A DNA stretch of 64,000 nucleotides from Deroplatys truncata. Lineage: Eukaryota; Arthropoda; Insecta; Mantodea; Mantidae. The notes under the pieces were generated by a model, which had not been told where the DNA came from, made no database searches, and saw only the letters and a list, made by a program, of their open reading frames with translations. How positions within the stretch are numbered: position 1 is the first letter of the stretch; every line of letters starts with the position of its first letter. The DNA lies in the NCBI GenBank assembly GCA_030765065.1, contig CM060990.1, positions 419,873,198 to 419,937,197 of the forward strand, given 5' to 3'. Made by a program: the position numbers and the translations under genes. Below are positions 24,001 through 34,266 of the stretch, in pieces.

Positions 24001-24766
24001 TATGTGCCTTTGTTTTTGGTGCACATAGTTTTACTTTTCGTTTACCTGGACAATGCTCGATTTATACCTCCGAACTTTTTAGTATATATCAATGTGTTTT
24101 ATACATTCAGCGGCACGTCCTAAGGCGCTGTGTTGTTTGTACAGACTCTCTGAGTGCCCTTCAGAGTATTCACGCGCTGTATAGTTACCACCCGCTCGTA
24201 CAGCGCATTCATGACCTGCTCCACTCGCTTGGTGCTTCTGGCATCAGCGTCTCCTTCGTGTGGATTCCAGGTCATGTGGGCATCTCAGGCAACGAGTCTG
24301 CCGACGCCGCTGCCAAATCGGCCATTTTATTATCCAGATGTTTTACGAATATTGTTCCTTCCTCAGACTTTTATGTTATTTTACGTTACCGTATCCTCTC
24401 GCGCTGGCGCGATGAGTGGGCGGCTGTTAGGGGGAACAAGTTGCGGGAGGTTAAACCTCTTCCGTTAGTCTGGGGTACCTCTTCTCGTTCTTCTCGCCGG
24501 GAAGGGTGATTTTAGCTCGTCTACGAATCGGACATTGCCTTTTTAGTCATAGATACCTGCTTAGTGGTGACCCCGCGCCACTGTGTGGTCACTGTGATAT
24601 GCCATTAACGGTGCGTCACATTTTAACAAAGTGTCAAGTTTTAGCTTCATTGTGCGTTCGCGTGGGTCTGCTTGTTGGCATAGCCAACGTTTTGGCAGAC
24701 GACGCGCCTGCTGTAGAATGTCTTTTACGTTTTATCACTGACATTGGTTTTAGCCGTCGCATTTGA
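21086..24766 (+). pseudogene. I-type LINE ORF2: endonuclease, RT, RNase H; broken
   Basis: Domains in order: endonuclease (VVCLQETKLR near 21170, GDFNAHHPLWGSP near 21485, SSDHYPCIVS near 21705), RT and RNase H. The RT shows SAPGPDGIH near 22420, SSYRPISLTSC near 22605, VAVFFDLEKAYDT near 22800 and GVPQGSVLS near 22985. The RNase H shows TSELFSIYQ, CTDSLSALQS, FVWIPGHVGISGNESAD at about 24258-24305, then a C-terminal zinc motif (CGHCDMP...H...C). Frames change many times. The RT active site reads FVYDF at about 23078-23092, so the first catalytic Asp is Tyr (codon 23084-23086). RNase H reads YTYGSK where YTDGSK is expected (codon 23973-23975). Both look like G-to-T changes. Confidence 0.88.
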
Positions 24767-25020
24767 TGCGCTGAGCGCCTTTTAGCTGTTTGATTTTATA
24801 TTTTCTTTTTAATGGGGGCACTCCTCCCCAGTGGACATATGGCGCTAATGTCCCATGCGTTCTACAGCTCTTGACATGTTTTAGTGTTTTATTGACCATG
24901 ATTTTAGTTTGTGGATTTTAGTATTTGGTCTGTTGTGTTTTTTGGTGTTTATGACCAAGCGGGTCTGTGTGTGGTTTTTTACTTTTTTGACTTTTAAATT
25001 TTATAGTTTATACCTTGTAA

Positions 25021-25051
25021 GGGCGCTAATAACCCTAGCTGTTGAGCGCCC
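25021..25051 (+). promoter_or_regulatory. 3' terminal hairpin of the I-type LINE
   Basis: GGGCGCTAATAACC...GTTGAGCGCCC folds into a 7-bp perfect stem (GGGCGCT / AGCGCCC) 13 bases before the TCA tail. LINE RTs of this group recognise 3' stem-loops to start reverse transcription. The role here is inferred from position and from related hairpins at 35754-35784 and 56222-56254. Confidence 0.65.
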
Positions 25052-25093
25052 TTAAGCCCCATCTCATCATCATCATCATCACACATCTTAAAG

Positions 25094-25515
25094 AATAATT
25101 GACAATGACATTGTTGTCGAATAAAAATGTGACAAAAGTTAAATGTTTAGCAAAAATGTGCATATTACAATATCAGGAACACTACACATCAATAAAGAAT
25201 AATGTTCTGCCTAATGTGATGTTTTGGTATTCATTTTCATTGTTGTAATTATGCGCCGCTCTTTTGTGACGACAGAGAAACATGATGCAAACCAGAGTTA
25301 CAAGAGAAGTCGTAGTTAAGGACAAGCATTGTTAACACACACAGCTGTGCTAAACTCAACTAATCGTTGACCGATTCTAGGAAACGGTTTGAATGATCTG
25401 ACCATTAATTTTCATTGCAGACTGACATTAGACTTCACTATTTATCTTATACATATTTGTGTATTTAAATTTGTATATATTTTAATTTTTCATATTCATT
25501 AATAATCTTAAAGTA

Positions 25516-25552
<37 letters not shown>

Positions 25553-25631
25553 GAATAATTTTTCTGCGGGCCCCTAAAATACCGGGCCCGCCCGCATTGC
25601 AGGCCCTGCAGGTCCTAACGTTACGCCCCTG
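25094..25631 (-). other. hAT 5' terminal region, non-coding
   Basis: This lies between the LINE target duplication and the hAT right end. It is AT-rich, has a (TAA)n run at about 25515-25552, and ends in GC-rich subterminal sequence (CGGGCCCGCCCGC) matching the left end. No gene is seen. Confidence 0.7.
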
Positions 25632-25639
25632 AAATGGCA

Positions 25640-26211
25640 CTATTATGTTGTGCAGTTTGCAAAAGTGTTTAATTTTAGCATGTGATACTAGGCGATGTCA
25701 TAATACTGTCCCAGAAATGTTCATCGCCTCTAAATGCTCCCACAGTGTAAAACAAAACAAATAAACAAAAGATGTGGCAATAATTCTGCCATTAGTTTAT
25801 CAAAGAAAAATGGAAAATCTGTTAAATATAACTCACTTCAAATGATGAATGAGGGCAATCTGTGATGATCCTTAGGATATTACTTCTGGAACAGTTGAGC
25901 AGGAGAATACACTGCAGTAGCCCATATGTAAAGAATACACATTTCTAAAATTCAAAGAATGCAAAAGTAAATTTAATATTTTAAACGGGAAGGCAACGCC
26001 TTTCAATTCTTCCTAACAACTGTAAAGATGAACTGGGATACCAAACAGACTCTTTTTTTCACTAGTATTTCACTCATTATGAAGTTGCCAACAGATTTAT
26101 TATTAGTGTTATCATGCATAAGTAAAGCAACTACTGTTGCTTTTACAATAATTAGCCACTATATCACGAGTCGTAAATGCAATTTTATTTTGAAAATTAA
26201 TTTCGGGTGTT
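25640..26211. other. No feature recognised
   Basis: About 570 bp between the hAT duplication and repeat S. I see no coding motif, RNA gene or transposon end here. Confidence 0.55.
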
Positions 26212-27527
26212 CTACGTTATTACATTCATACATCCCACTTACCAACAGGCGTTTGAGAACAATATTCGCTCTCTTCTTGCTGCTCATACGCTCTCGTATG
26301 CCTTTTAAATCTTGTCAGTTTTACTAAATCAAAGAATTTTCTGTCCAGATTTACTTTCGCAGCCGTTAAAATACTATCCGCAACTTTGAAATTTCAAATC
26401 GGAGAGAGTTAAGACTGGTTCACAACCGCCCGAGAAGGGTAACCATAACGGAAACGAGAACGGGAAGCAGTGCACCATGCAAGATATTGGTTCACAACAG
26501 CCCGGTAACGAGAACGGGAATGCATATCGATCACAAAGTGAAAGTCGATTTTGCGCATTGGGATTTCATTTGTTTTTGACTGAACAATGATATTTTTTCA
26601 CGTACTTACAATTTAGCCAAGCCAACGTCAAAATTCGATAGAGTAAACATTATCTAAATGCATATCCATTACATTTCCTGGTCCCTCTATTTGTGCCAAG
26701 CTTTCATTGCTTTATTTAATGGCATACATTAAAGATGTTTATTGTTCTTTTTTAATTTCCACCGGTTTTAGCTGTTCTTTGTAGCTTTTGCCATTGTTTT
26801 TAGGTAATAGCCAGTTTTGAGATATATATAAACAAACTACAAATGGCCCTTTCGCCACAGGAATCAACGCTCATTGGATTTGCAGGTGTCAGGTTGAGGT
26901 CAGGAAGCACATTTACTACTAATTCCTTCCAGTTTCATGTTTCTAGCTTGCGACTATAGACAGCACTAGCGGCTGTTCCATGTCACGGCCGCCTAGAATA
27001 ACCTCTAGAGTGAAGAGTCTAACATGCACAATATGGATCTAATATGTCGTGCTCGAGAACGAGAAAGTTAAAAGTTGGGCAACTCTTCTTTCCCGTTCAC
27101 GGGGCCCGGGAAGGCTTCCCGTCGATTGTGAACGCTCCCATTTGAATACATGTATTTCAACTTTCTCGTTCTGGTTACCGTTTTCGTCGGTTGTGAACCA
27201 GCCTTTAGCCAAATTTAGGGCTTTTCTCACATCGAGCATTGAGTTCAAATAAACACCAGTTAGTCCACTAGTATTATGAAAACACCTTGTTCGTAATAAA
27301 CTGATACACTATACTAAATTTTGGACAAAATATATATTATCATCTTTAAAACTATTTAATATGTAATACAGCGGTCTACAATAATTGTGTTGGTGGCTTT
27401 TAATATTAAACTGTGGGCTGCAAAGTGTCATCTAGCGTGTGCACTTAAAAGCAATGGGCATATGCAGTGCTGAATATGTATGATTCGGGTTGGTCGATGT
27501 CGAAAAACCGATGCTGCACCGGAAGTT
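26212..27527. repeat. Dispersed repeat S, copy 2 (split by a MITE)
   Basis: The flanks 26212-26408 and 27208-27527 align with 8262-8757. The extra block 26412-27204 is a separate insertion. The shared right end is GATGCTGCACCGGAAGTT. No gene is seen. Confidence 0.75.
26412..27204. mobile_element. MITE with TTA duplication (PIF/Harbinger-like)
   Basis: The terminal inverted repeats read AGACTGGTTCACAACCG on the left and AGGCTGGTTCACAACCG on the right (complemented). TTA lies on both sides (26409-26411, 27205-27207). A second TTCACAAC box and repeated AACGAGAACGGGAA motifs sit just inside the left end, and related AACGAGAAAG motifs on the right. The element is 793 bp with no transposase sequence. 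A 3-bp TTA target and long inverted ends fit PIF/Harbinger, which is inference. Confidence 0.75.
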
Positions 27528-27854
27528 GACATACGCTGATATATGCTGTGCTAGTCTCTCCCTTAGCTACGTCACCCGCTAAACCATGCAACGTTAGAAA
27601 ATGAAATTCGCGAGGAAGATATGTGGGTTGGCAAGGAATGCAAGTTCGTGTTCCATAGGGGAACGGAAGTGTCGTATGATGAGAACTTGTGTTTGCGGAC
27701 AGGACCGGAAGTGGAATCGAAACGGATCGTAGGGTAGGTGAAGTCATGTGCTTAAGCTGCCAATTAAAATGCAGAGCTAAAAGGGCGTATGATTTTGGTT
27801 GTGCGCAAAATGGAAAAAGATTAATAGTAATGGTGCATTTGCAATTCCCTTTTA

Positions 27855-29243
27855 GGGCGGGTTTCACCAACAATGATGATCTTATTTAACTCGGGAAAAA
27901 GGTGTTAAAACAGCGATTTAGTAAAAAAGCTGTTTTATAAACCAGCGTAATGGTTGCCGTGGCCCGTAAATCCGGTTAAAACTTTACCGGCAATTTTCCA
28001 CGTTTAGAGATCCAAATCGGAGTTAGCAAAGCAAAAAGAAAGATGTCCCCTGAACGAGTAATGCATTTGGTTAAGGAGAGCAACGGATATGAAAGTGTGC
28101 AGTACGAGAGAAATAGAAGGCGACCACGATGGATCAGGAAGCGAAGGAACTATTATTTCAATGTACCTACCTGTATTATAAAGTAGATTTTGTGTCGTGG
28201 CTTTGTCTACATAACAACCTACAGAGCACTTGTTTTGGTCTGTCTCCATAGTCGAATGGTCAGGATTTTGGATTCACAATCTCGAGGTCATACGTTCGAA
28301 TCCCGGATGGTATAGAGGAGTTACTTTTTTAAATTTGAATTTCTCCCTACCCTCTTCAGAGCTAGAGGTATGCATATAGGTGTGATGTAAGAAAGTTTCA
28401 AGCTAGAAATTATTAAAACCTAACGTTAAATAACGCACAGTCAACGAGTTGTTTCGCGCATCAATGCTCTCGATATGACTATAAAAGTTATAGGGGCGTA
28501 TAAAAATGAAACTAAAAATATACTCTATTTTAGAACAAAAGAAGCAAGAATTGTAATTCCTATCCAATATGTAAACAGTTAAAGGAATAGAAATTTCAGA
28601 AATAAATTAAAGATTTGTGCATTGCAGGATTAATAATTATTTTTTGTGTCAACACACCAAACCCTTATTTCTCCACTGCATCGTCTACTGTCACTCCTGT
28701 TGCACTGCTCTTTAGAGGCCACAAATGTTTGTATATTGTTTCATTGTCGACATATTTTACGGCGCAATAAAATATAAACGAACTTTCGGCTTACACCTCG
28801 TCTCTTCCTTCTTGCAGTCTACATATTTATATAATTGTCATGAAACATTTGTGTGACCGTGCAATTAAGTGCATCAATTTTTCGCATGTGATAGGCTTAA
28901 ATTTTAGACCCAAACATATCATTTTATTCGAACGAGTGTACACTGGTTTGCAAATTACAGAACTTTGGAAGCGGAATACGTTTGCTCGTGCTTCAATCAA
29001 ATGCAGTTTTGATCTTGGACATTCACAGGAAAAGGCACCGACAGAAGCAGCGGACAGCGTTTCTCGCTTGTTATGTATAAGAAATTGCTGGCTCGTATAA
29101 CACGCGTAAACCAAAGCTACGATGTCTTGGGTTTGCAAACTCGTGGTAAAACGTGCTTCTATGTTCCAGCGATAAAGACGTAGAGCTGGGATTACATAAA
29201 TTAAAATCAGACGAAAAAATATCGCTGTTGGTGAAACCGGCCC
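27855..29243. mobile_element. DNA transposon derivative with TTA duplication (Harbinger-like)
   Basis: The ends are GGGCGGGTTTCACCAACA on the left and the complement of TGTTGGTGAAACCGGCCC on the right, with TTA on both sides (27852-27854, 29244-29246). The element is 1,389 bp. The interior has no recognisable transposase, only short frames without known motifs and a tRNA-like stretch at about 28232-28312. Non-autonomous status is inferred from that absence. Confidence 0.75.
28232..28312 (+). other. tRNA-like sequence (degenerate tRNA or SINE head)
   Basis: CATAGTCGAATGGTCAGGA resembles an A box and CGTTCGAATCCCGG a B box, spaced as in tRNA. A possible anticodon arm (GATTT...CAATC) lies between them, but the acceptor stem does not pair well. 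I therefore call it tRNA-like and not a functional tRNA gene. Confidence 0.45.
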
Positions 29244-29361
29244 TTAATCCCAAATAATGTGTTGAAATTAATTTTGGTAATATGGGGTATTAAAAGCATA
29301 ACGTTTGTTAATTACATTAGAACAGGAAACTGTATGGTGGTTAAATAAGCGTATATTACAA

Positions 29362-29760
29362 AATCTATTGACAAATGAAGGTTAGTTTACCTATTGCAGA
29401 ATTGCGCGAGGTTATGATATAATAGTTTTGTGATACATGCTTAAGTTTATTTTATCCGGAATAACCTAATCCCCGTTACGAAATGTATTCACATATGTAG
29501 GTTATGTATCAATTGCGGAATTGCGTTAGGTTATGATTTAATAGTTGTGTGGTATGTGCATTACAATAGTTCCCGGCTACAAAGTGCATTCACATATTAT
29601 TTACCTATTACGGAATTGCACGAGATTATGATTTAATAGTTGTGTGGTACATGCATTAGCTTATAAGTTTATTTCATAGAAATGGCCTAATCCCGTTAGA
29701 AATCTATTAACATTTTAAGGTTCTTTACTTATCGCGGAATTGCGAGAATGGGCTAAATTG
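29362..29760. repeat. About 120-bp tandem repeat, 3-4 diverged copies
   Basis: The motif GGAATTGCG.GAGGTTATGA with ATAGTTGTGTGGTACATGCA recurs near 29400, 29515, 29610 and, partly, 29735. Each copy is followed by a CCTAATCCCGTTA or similar segment. It is non-coding. Confidence 0.75.
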
Positions 29761-30442
29761 AGGTGTTTTACTTACGAAGTTGGTTTTCTTTTTGGAGGCA
29801 TCCATAGTAATCCTTGTGTTATGAGCAACAGTTTGGTGTCATAGATTTTACTGCGGCAGTAATCACAGTACACCAAGGTATTAGAAGTGCAACCCTAGTG
29901 TAGCTGTAATTGGATGCAACAAGCATGTGTGAGAGGAAGAAGCCGCCGTAAGGGGCAGATATTGCAAACTACTTTCGTACGGATAATACAAAGAGTTTGT
30001 TTATAGTGAGAGGCACTCTGGTTTGGAATGGAAAGTAGGTCCACTATTGCTACTGTACCTAGAGGAATTTTAACATGTCAGTCAGTAATTGCTAATGTCT
30101 AGCAGGATTTTTATGCAACCAGCAGCTTAAGCAATGAGAGTGATTTGGGGTGAAGAGAGGCTAGGCCATTTCCTGCTTACATTTAAAAACATATACAAGT
30201 TTTAATGCGCAAACATTGATATGAGTGAATTAACTATTAAGTTAATTAAGTGAAACACACTATAAATACCTTAAGTGTACCTAAAGAAACACAGGAATTA
30301 AATGATCAAACTGGAATTCTGTGCTCATGTTTGATTGCTAAGTGTTAAATGAGAGGGAATTAACACTTTTATTGTAAAAACACCACCACCACCACCACCA
30401 CCACCACTTTGTGTTACTTGCACAAAATTTAGTATACCAAAG

Positions 30443-30782
30443 GATCTATGGTTCTTTTCATTGAAGGTTCAATGATTCAGATCTTTTGAATGATCCTTAG
30501 ATTTGTTATTTATAGTGAAGATTTTAACACACTTCAAACATTTTAAACACTTCATATAATAATAATAAAAAACGGCCTAATGCTAACCTTCCGTGAATTC
30601 AGAAACCTAAGCTTATATAAAAAAAACCTAACCTCCCATACTGCCTCGAATGCAACGCGTTGTGTATGAAAAGCGTTTAAAATGCTTAAAGGGTGTTAAA
30701 ATGTTCACTATAAATAACAGACCAAAGGGTCATTCAAAAGATTCATGCAACCTTCACTGAAAAGGTTCATGGATTGTTTGCG
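30443..30782. mobile_element. Inverted-repeat element M, complete copy
   Basis: The left arm (about 30443-30540) reads through CTTTTCATTGAAGGTTCAAT, GATCTTTTGAATGATCC and TTATTTATAGTGAA. The right arm carries the complements in reverse order. The centre contains CCTAATGCTAACCTTCC. It is non-coding. The arms are about 90 bp with roughly 160 bp between them. Confidence 0.7.
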
Positions 30783-30814
30783 TATACGGAATAATAGCAG
30801 CAGAGTATACAGGA

Positions 30815-30900
30815 AAAAAATTTAATGCCATGCCTGGGATTCAAACCACCAATCTTTGACTTACCATACCACTGCTTTGCCATCTAAGACTTTCTCTATT
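30815..30900 (-). other. tRNA-like sequence in repeat unit U
   Basis: On the minus strand GTCTTAGATGGCAAAGCAGT is followed by GGTTTGAATCCCAGGC, an A-box/B-box pair at tRNA spacing. The second copy of the unit has the same at about 37236-37310. It is probably a fossil SINE head or tRNA pseudogene. The stems are not complete enough to call a tRNA. Confidence 0.4.
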
Positions 30901-32083
30901 CACAGTAAGTTATTTTCATAAGTATTCTCGTACAAATGATTAATCATTTATCGTGATTAACTTCATGTTTATCATGATATGTGTTAACTTAAAGGGCTTC
31001 AATACATTTAAAAATGTTACATGCCCATTACTTCAAATCCATTGATTTGTGCACCAAAACCAACACATCATTATTTAAAGGCCTATACATGTTTTATAAT
31101 ATCCTGCAACTATTGCACAATGCATCTTCTAATGGAAGGATTTTGTATAATCAAAATTAGTACAAATTTTAAATGGTAGAAAACAGACACGAAATATTGC
31201 AATCACTTTGGAATTTCAAAGCCTCGAACACATACTGAAGCTGCTACTTTCACTGAAAACAAACACTTCAGGTTTTTCTTGGAAGCAAATGTTTCTGAGT
31301 ACTCGTACTATCAAGTAACAAGGACTCTAATTGTCAAAAAAGCTACTAGAATTTTTATTTTCATACACCATGCCCAGTTCATAAAAGGACATTATAGTGG
31401 CAGTTAGATAAAATGCCGGAAAGCAAGTGAATTACTGAAATATATGTGAATATCAGAAATCTTTCTTCCTTTTGTATCAGAACATACCAGTTGGGCACTG
31501 CCTTAAGTTACAGTTACAGCATCATTGACATGCTGTTCTTGACAATTAATATATCAAATAATCCACCAATAATCCTACATTTTAAAATTATACACGAGTA
31601 TCACTCGCATGATCTGCGTCTACGTGTTTGAATATTGGCACTGTAAGATGCTATTTAATTTGCATTAAAGGTTTATTTTTAGCTTACCCATTTTGGCTGT
31701 GTTCTCCACCCATCAATTATGAAGTGCAAACAAGAAAATTAATGGTATATCCACTGTCTGGATGACTCACTATATCTGAAAAGTAAATCAGGACAATATA
31801 AAATTCTGCAACATTAAGAAGCTCTTAAAAACTTATGCCCGGTTGCAGGAAAGCAAATCAAATCACCTCTGATTGACAATCAGTTAATCTCTAATCAATT
31901 TGATTTTTCGTTGGGTTGCATAAACGCTAATCACCAATCAGTGAATGTTCATCAACTGATTGCCGAAAGTGATGTGGCAACAGTGCGTTTTGGTAACCAC
32001 AGCTAGCGGACGAAGCTCAGCTGTTTGGTATTCTGTGCTGTAAGCTTCGCAAACGAGAGTTATTCTTGTTCAACTGAAATAAA

Positions 32084-32242
32084 ATGTATCGTCCAAAAGC
32101 CAGCAGGGGCCCTAATTTTTCTATCAATGATAGGGCCCTTCTTCTAAATATTGTGGAAAGTTATTTAGACACCATTGAAAGTAAAAATACACAAGAGTCC
32201 TTACTTAACCTAAATCTCTGTTCAAATTCTCTATCGTTGTAG
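32084..32242 (+). pseudogene. Harbinger Myb/SANT-like protein, N-terminal stub
   Basis: The ATG at 32084 opens MYRPKASRGPNFSINDRALL, followed by LNIVESYLDTIESKNTQ. This is the start of the Myb/SANT-like DNA-binding domain (R..NF...DR.LL..IV..Y...IE.K.T) found in the second protein of PIF/Harbinger elements. That protein normally escorts the transposase to the termini. Homology stops after about 37 residues. The remaining 15 codons to TAG (32240-32242) are antisense to the transposase stub, so the reading frame crosses a deletion junction. Confidence 0.75.
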
Positions 32243-32336
32243 CTAAAGAACAATTCTTGTCTCTCTCTCTGAAGTACCTTCTTCTTAGTATTAGATTCTC
32301 GTATTCTTCGAAGAGCTCTTCATCAGAAGAATCCAT
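32161..32336 (-). pseudogene. Harbinger transposase, N-terminal stub with frameshift
   Basis: The minus-strand ATG at 32336 gives MDSSDEELFEEYENLILRRR and then YFRERDKN. A one-base slip follows, then YNDREFEQRFRLSKDSCVF and LLSMVSK to a TAA at 32161-32163. The acidic start, the Arg-rich stretch and the EF..RFR+SK...F motif are typical of the region ahead of the DDE nuclease in Harbinger transposases. The nuclease domain is absent. It is paired head-on with the Myb-like stub in the same element. Confidence 0.72.
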
Positions 32337-33905
32337 TTTCTTGGCTTTACAGTACATTTAAACGTAACCAAAAGCAAACTACTCGGAACTAATGTAAATA
32401 TACGGCAGGCACGTTTCGCTATAACAACACAATCTGCATGGTTTTCGGTTCGCAACGTTGCCGACAATTCGGCAAGTTTACTGATTATTCTGGGAGGTTA
32501 GTTTTACCGTCCTATTTTTCTGTGCTGTTAAATTAAACTTCTCATTAGAAACAAAAAGAAAAACAACCTTTAAAATGTTAATACAAGGAACGTTATTTCC
32601 TCCGTTATACACGGCATTTTTAGGTTAGTTTATTGGTATGCATTTTTTTATGGTTTCGTAAGCATAATAATTTTATAATGTAATGTTGAATATTCATGAC
32701 AAAAATATATAGTACACTATCAATATTTATATTTATACCGTTGAGGAAGGCAACAATCTGTAGTAGAATTATTTGAATAATAATTCCACATGCCAGGGAT
32801 TAGCAAAAGTTAACGGAATTATAGCTTAGTTTTGAGCATTTCGATCGGCGAATGCGCTCTTGATTGGCAATCAAGCCAATAACCAGCAAAAATCTGCTGA
32901 TCAAATCTGACGAGAGAATAATCTCCAATCACACACTGATTGGCCTTTCTGCAACAGAAATTTTACTGATCGCCAATCAAAGCTGCCTTAATCGCCGATC
33001 AGTTTTGATTTGCTTTCCTGTAAACTGGCATTAACCTTTCATCTAGCACTGTCATGTTATGTTGCTCAAACCTAATAACGTACCTTCAGATTCTAAGTCA
33101 CCATTTGGGACTCGAACCACAACGCTGGAAGGAATGTAAATCGTAGTCATATCCCACTCTGTCTGGACGGCTCAATGTGTCTGAAAATTAATTCTTTATA
33201 ATATAAAAACGTTGTAACGCACAATAACCTATTAAAACGTTATTACATATATATATATATATGTAATATTGGTATTTTCTATATAGGTATAAACAGAAAT
33301 AACGTAAATGTATGATTGCCGTCTCTGCTTTGTTCATGGCGAAAATATATCGAACGAAAACTTTCTGCTACAAAAATCCAAGATGGCTCCTTCGTTCTTG
33401 CCTACCATTTAGTTCGTTACGCACCTCAAAACTTGAAACAGCCAATCAGAAATCCTTTCCCGCAAAAGTAAAACTGACGACATACAGTGTTCATGTGGGG
33501 AGTTAGTACGTTGTGTTGCTAGTTTCCGTATCTAGCCTTCATCCCTGTGATGCAACCCTAGTGTTAAACGATGGCAACACAAAGGCGATCGCAGCGTGAG
33601 TAGTGTTCTGGGACGAAACTAAACTATGAAAAGTCACGCTCTCGGATGCTGACGTTACACGTCACTGGTAGCTGCTACAGCTGTATTTTTCATACCTGCC
33701 TAGCTGTCTGGCTCAGCTGATCAGAATATGTTCTAATACTGTATCGCTACTGACGACGTACAAAGTTAATTGCGTGAGCTTCAGAAATCGTGATTGAACT
33801 TTCAGTTATTCAAATTGCTTTTTAAAGGAATCGATTGAATCTCACGTAAAATAACTTGTCATTGTCATCTGTAGCAATACAATATTAGAACATAAGTATG
33901 ATCAG

Positions 33906-34266
33906 GGGCGGCGCCGTGGCCGAGTGGTTAGACCGCTCGCCTCCCACCAATCCCAGGGACCTGCATGTGGGATTTGTGGTGGACGAAGCGGCGTCTGGGC
34001 GGGTTTTCTCCGGGTTCTCCGGGTTCTCCGGTTTCCCCCGCCATTCATTCCACCAACTGCTCCATAATCACCTTTCCTTTCATCCATTTCACCAACATTT
34101 CGATTCATCTACTTCCTACTTCTACATCGGGCTGATCACCCATCCTGGATGCTCTGTCTGATCCATGAGTGTCTGCTCCTCGACGGGCCTCTGACCCCAG
34201 GCACCCGCTTGTAAGTCCTGGGGGGTGTAAGTCCTACATGAGAGGAGGGTAAACAGATAATGAATG
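33906..34266 (+). mobile_element. tRNA-derived SINE, family 1, second insertion
   Basis: The head GGCCGAGTGGTTAGACCGC matches the SINE at 17478-17858, but the stretch containing the B box is mostly missing here. The body and the AATGAATG tail are shared. A perfect 12-bp duplication, AAGTATGATCAG, lies at 33894-33905 and 34267-34278. The inverted sister unit is empty at the matching position (about 18260-18290). Confidence 0.9.

Larger units (their letters stand above)
19156..25082 (+). mobile_element. I-type non-LTR retrotransposon with RNase H, full-length but mutated
   Basis: An 11-bp duplication, ACATCTTAAAG, lies at 19145-19155 and 25083-25093. The 5.93-kb element has a structured 5' leader of about 640 bp (starting CCCCTCAGGGGC, a perfect hairpin), ORF1 with three zinc knuckles, then ORF2 with endonuclease, RT and RNase H. 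The 3' end carries a hairpin and a TCA-repeat tail (25064-25082). RNase H after the RT places it in the I/LOA/R1-like group, not Jockey. It interrupts the hAT upstream of that element's transposase. Frameshifts and two lost catalytic Asp codons show that it is dead. Confidence 0.93.
12347..25631 (-). mobile_element. hAT transposon (ZMYM1-like transposase), expanded by nested insertions
   Basis: A perfect 8-bp duplication, AAATGGCA, flanks the element at 12339-12346 and 25632-25639. The ends are imperfect inverted repeats, CAGAGTGTAACGTACG on the left and the complement of CGTTACGCCCCTG on the right, each followed by CGGGCCCG-rich subterminal sequence. Eight-bp duplications and CAGnG termini are typical of hAT. 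The transposase lies on the minus strand in pieces (18886-18611 and 14400-12674). Two insertions explain the 13.3 kb: a repeat unit at 14745-18604 and an I-type LINE at 19156-25082. Without them the hAT is about 3.5 kb. Bases 14400-14744 and 25094-25500 hold nothing else that I recognise. Confidence 0.92.
31836..33030. mobile_element. PIF/Harbinger deletion derivative
   Basis: The inverted termini read TGCCCGGTTGCAGGAAAGC on the left and TGCCAGTTTACAGGAAAGC on the right (complemented), both followed by AAATCAAA. The duplication is TTA at 31833-31835 and 33031-33033. The sister unit at about 15305-15320 has a single TTA at the matching point, giving the empty site. Inside, the first ~36 codons of a Myb/SANT-type protein (plus) and the first ~55 of a Harbinger transposase (minus) point at each other with everything between lost. 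Element length is 1,195 bp, against several kb for autonomous relatives. Confidence 0.88.
29883..33551 (+). repeat. Repeat unit U, copy B1 (5' part deleted)
   Basis: It begins AGAAGTGCAACCCTAGTG, then jumps to sequence homologous to 36070 onward, so the sub-block present at 33551-35600 is missing in this copy. It continues through element M (30443-30782), a tRNA-like stretch (30815-30900) and the segment repeated at 49780-50290. It ends near 33551 against the next unit, which again starts CAACCCTAGTG. The distance to the next homologous point (29930 to 36070) is about 6.1 kb. A Harbinger derivative (31836-33030) lies inside. No own gene is seen. Confidence 0.7.

Noticed and set aside
28840..29100. 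86-aa plus-strand frame as the transposase of the 27855-29243 element
   Set aside because: It has no DDE, HARBI1 or Myb-like motif. A minus-strand frame of similar length overlaps it. It is probably chance.
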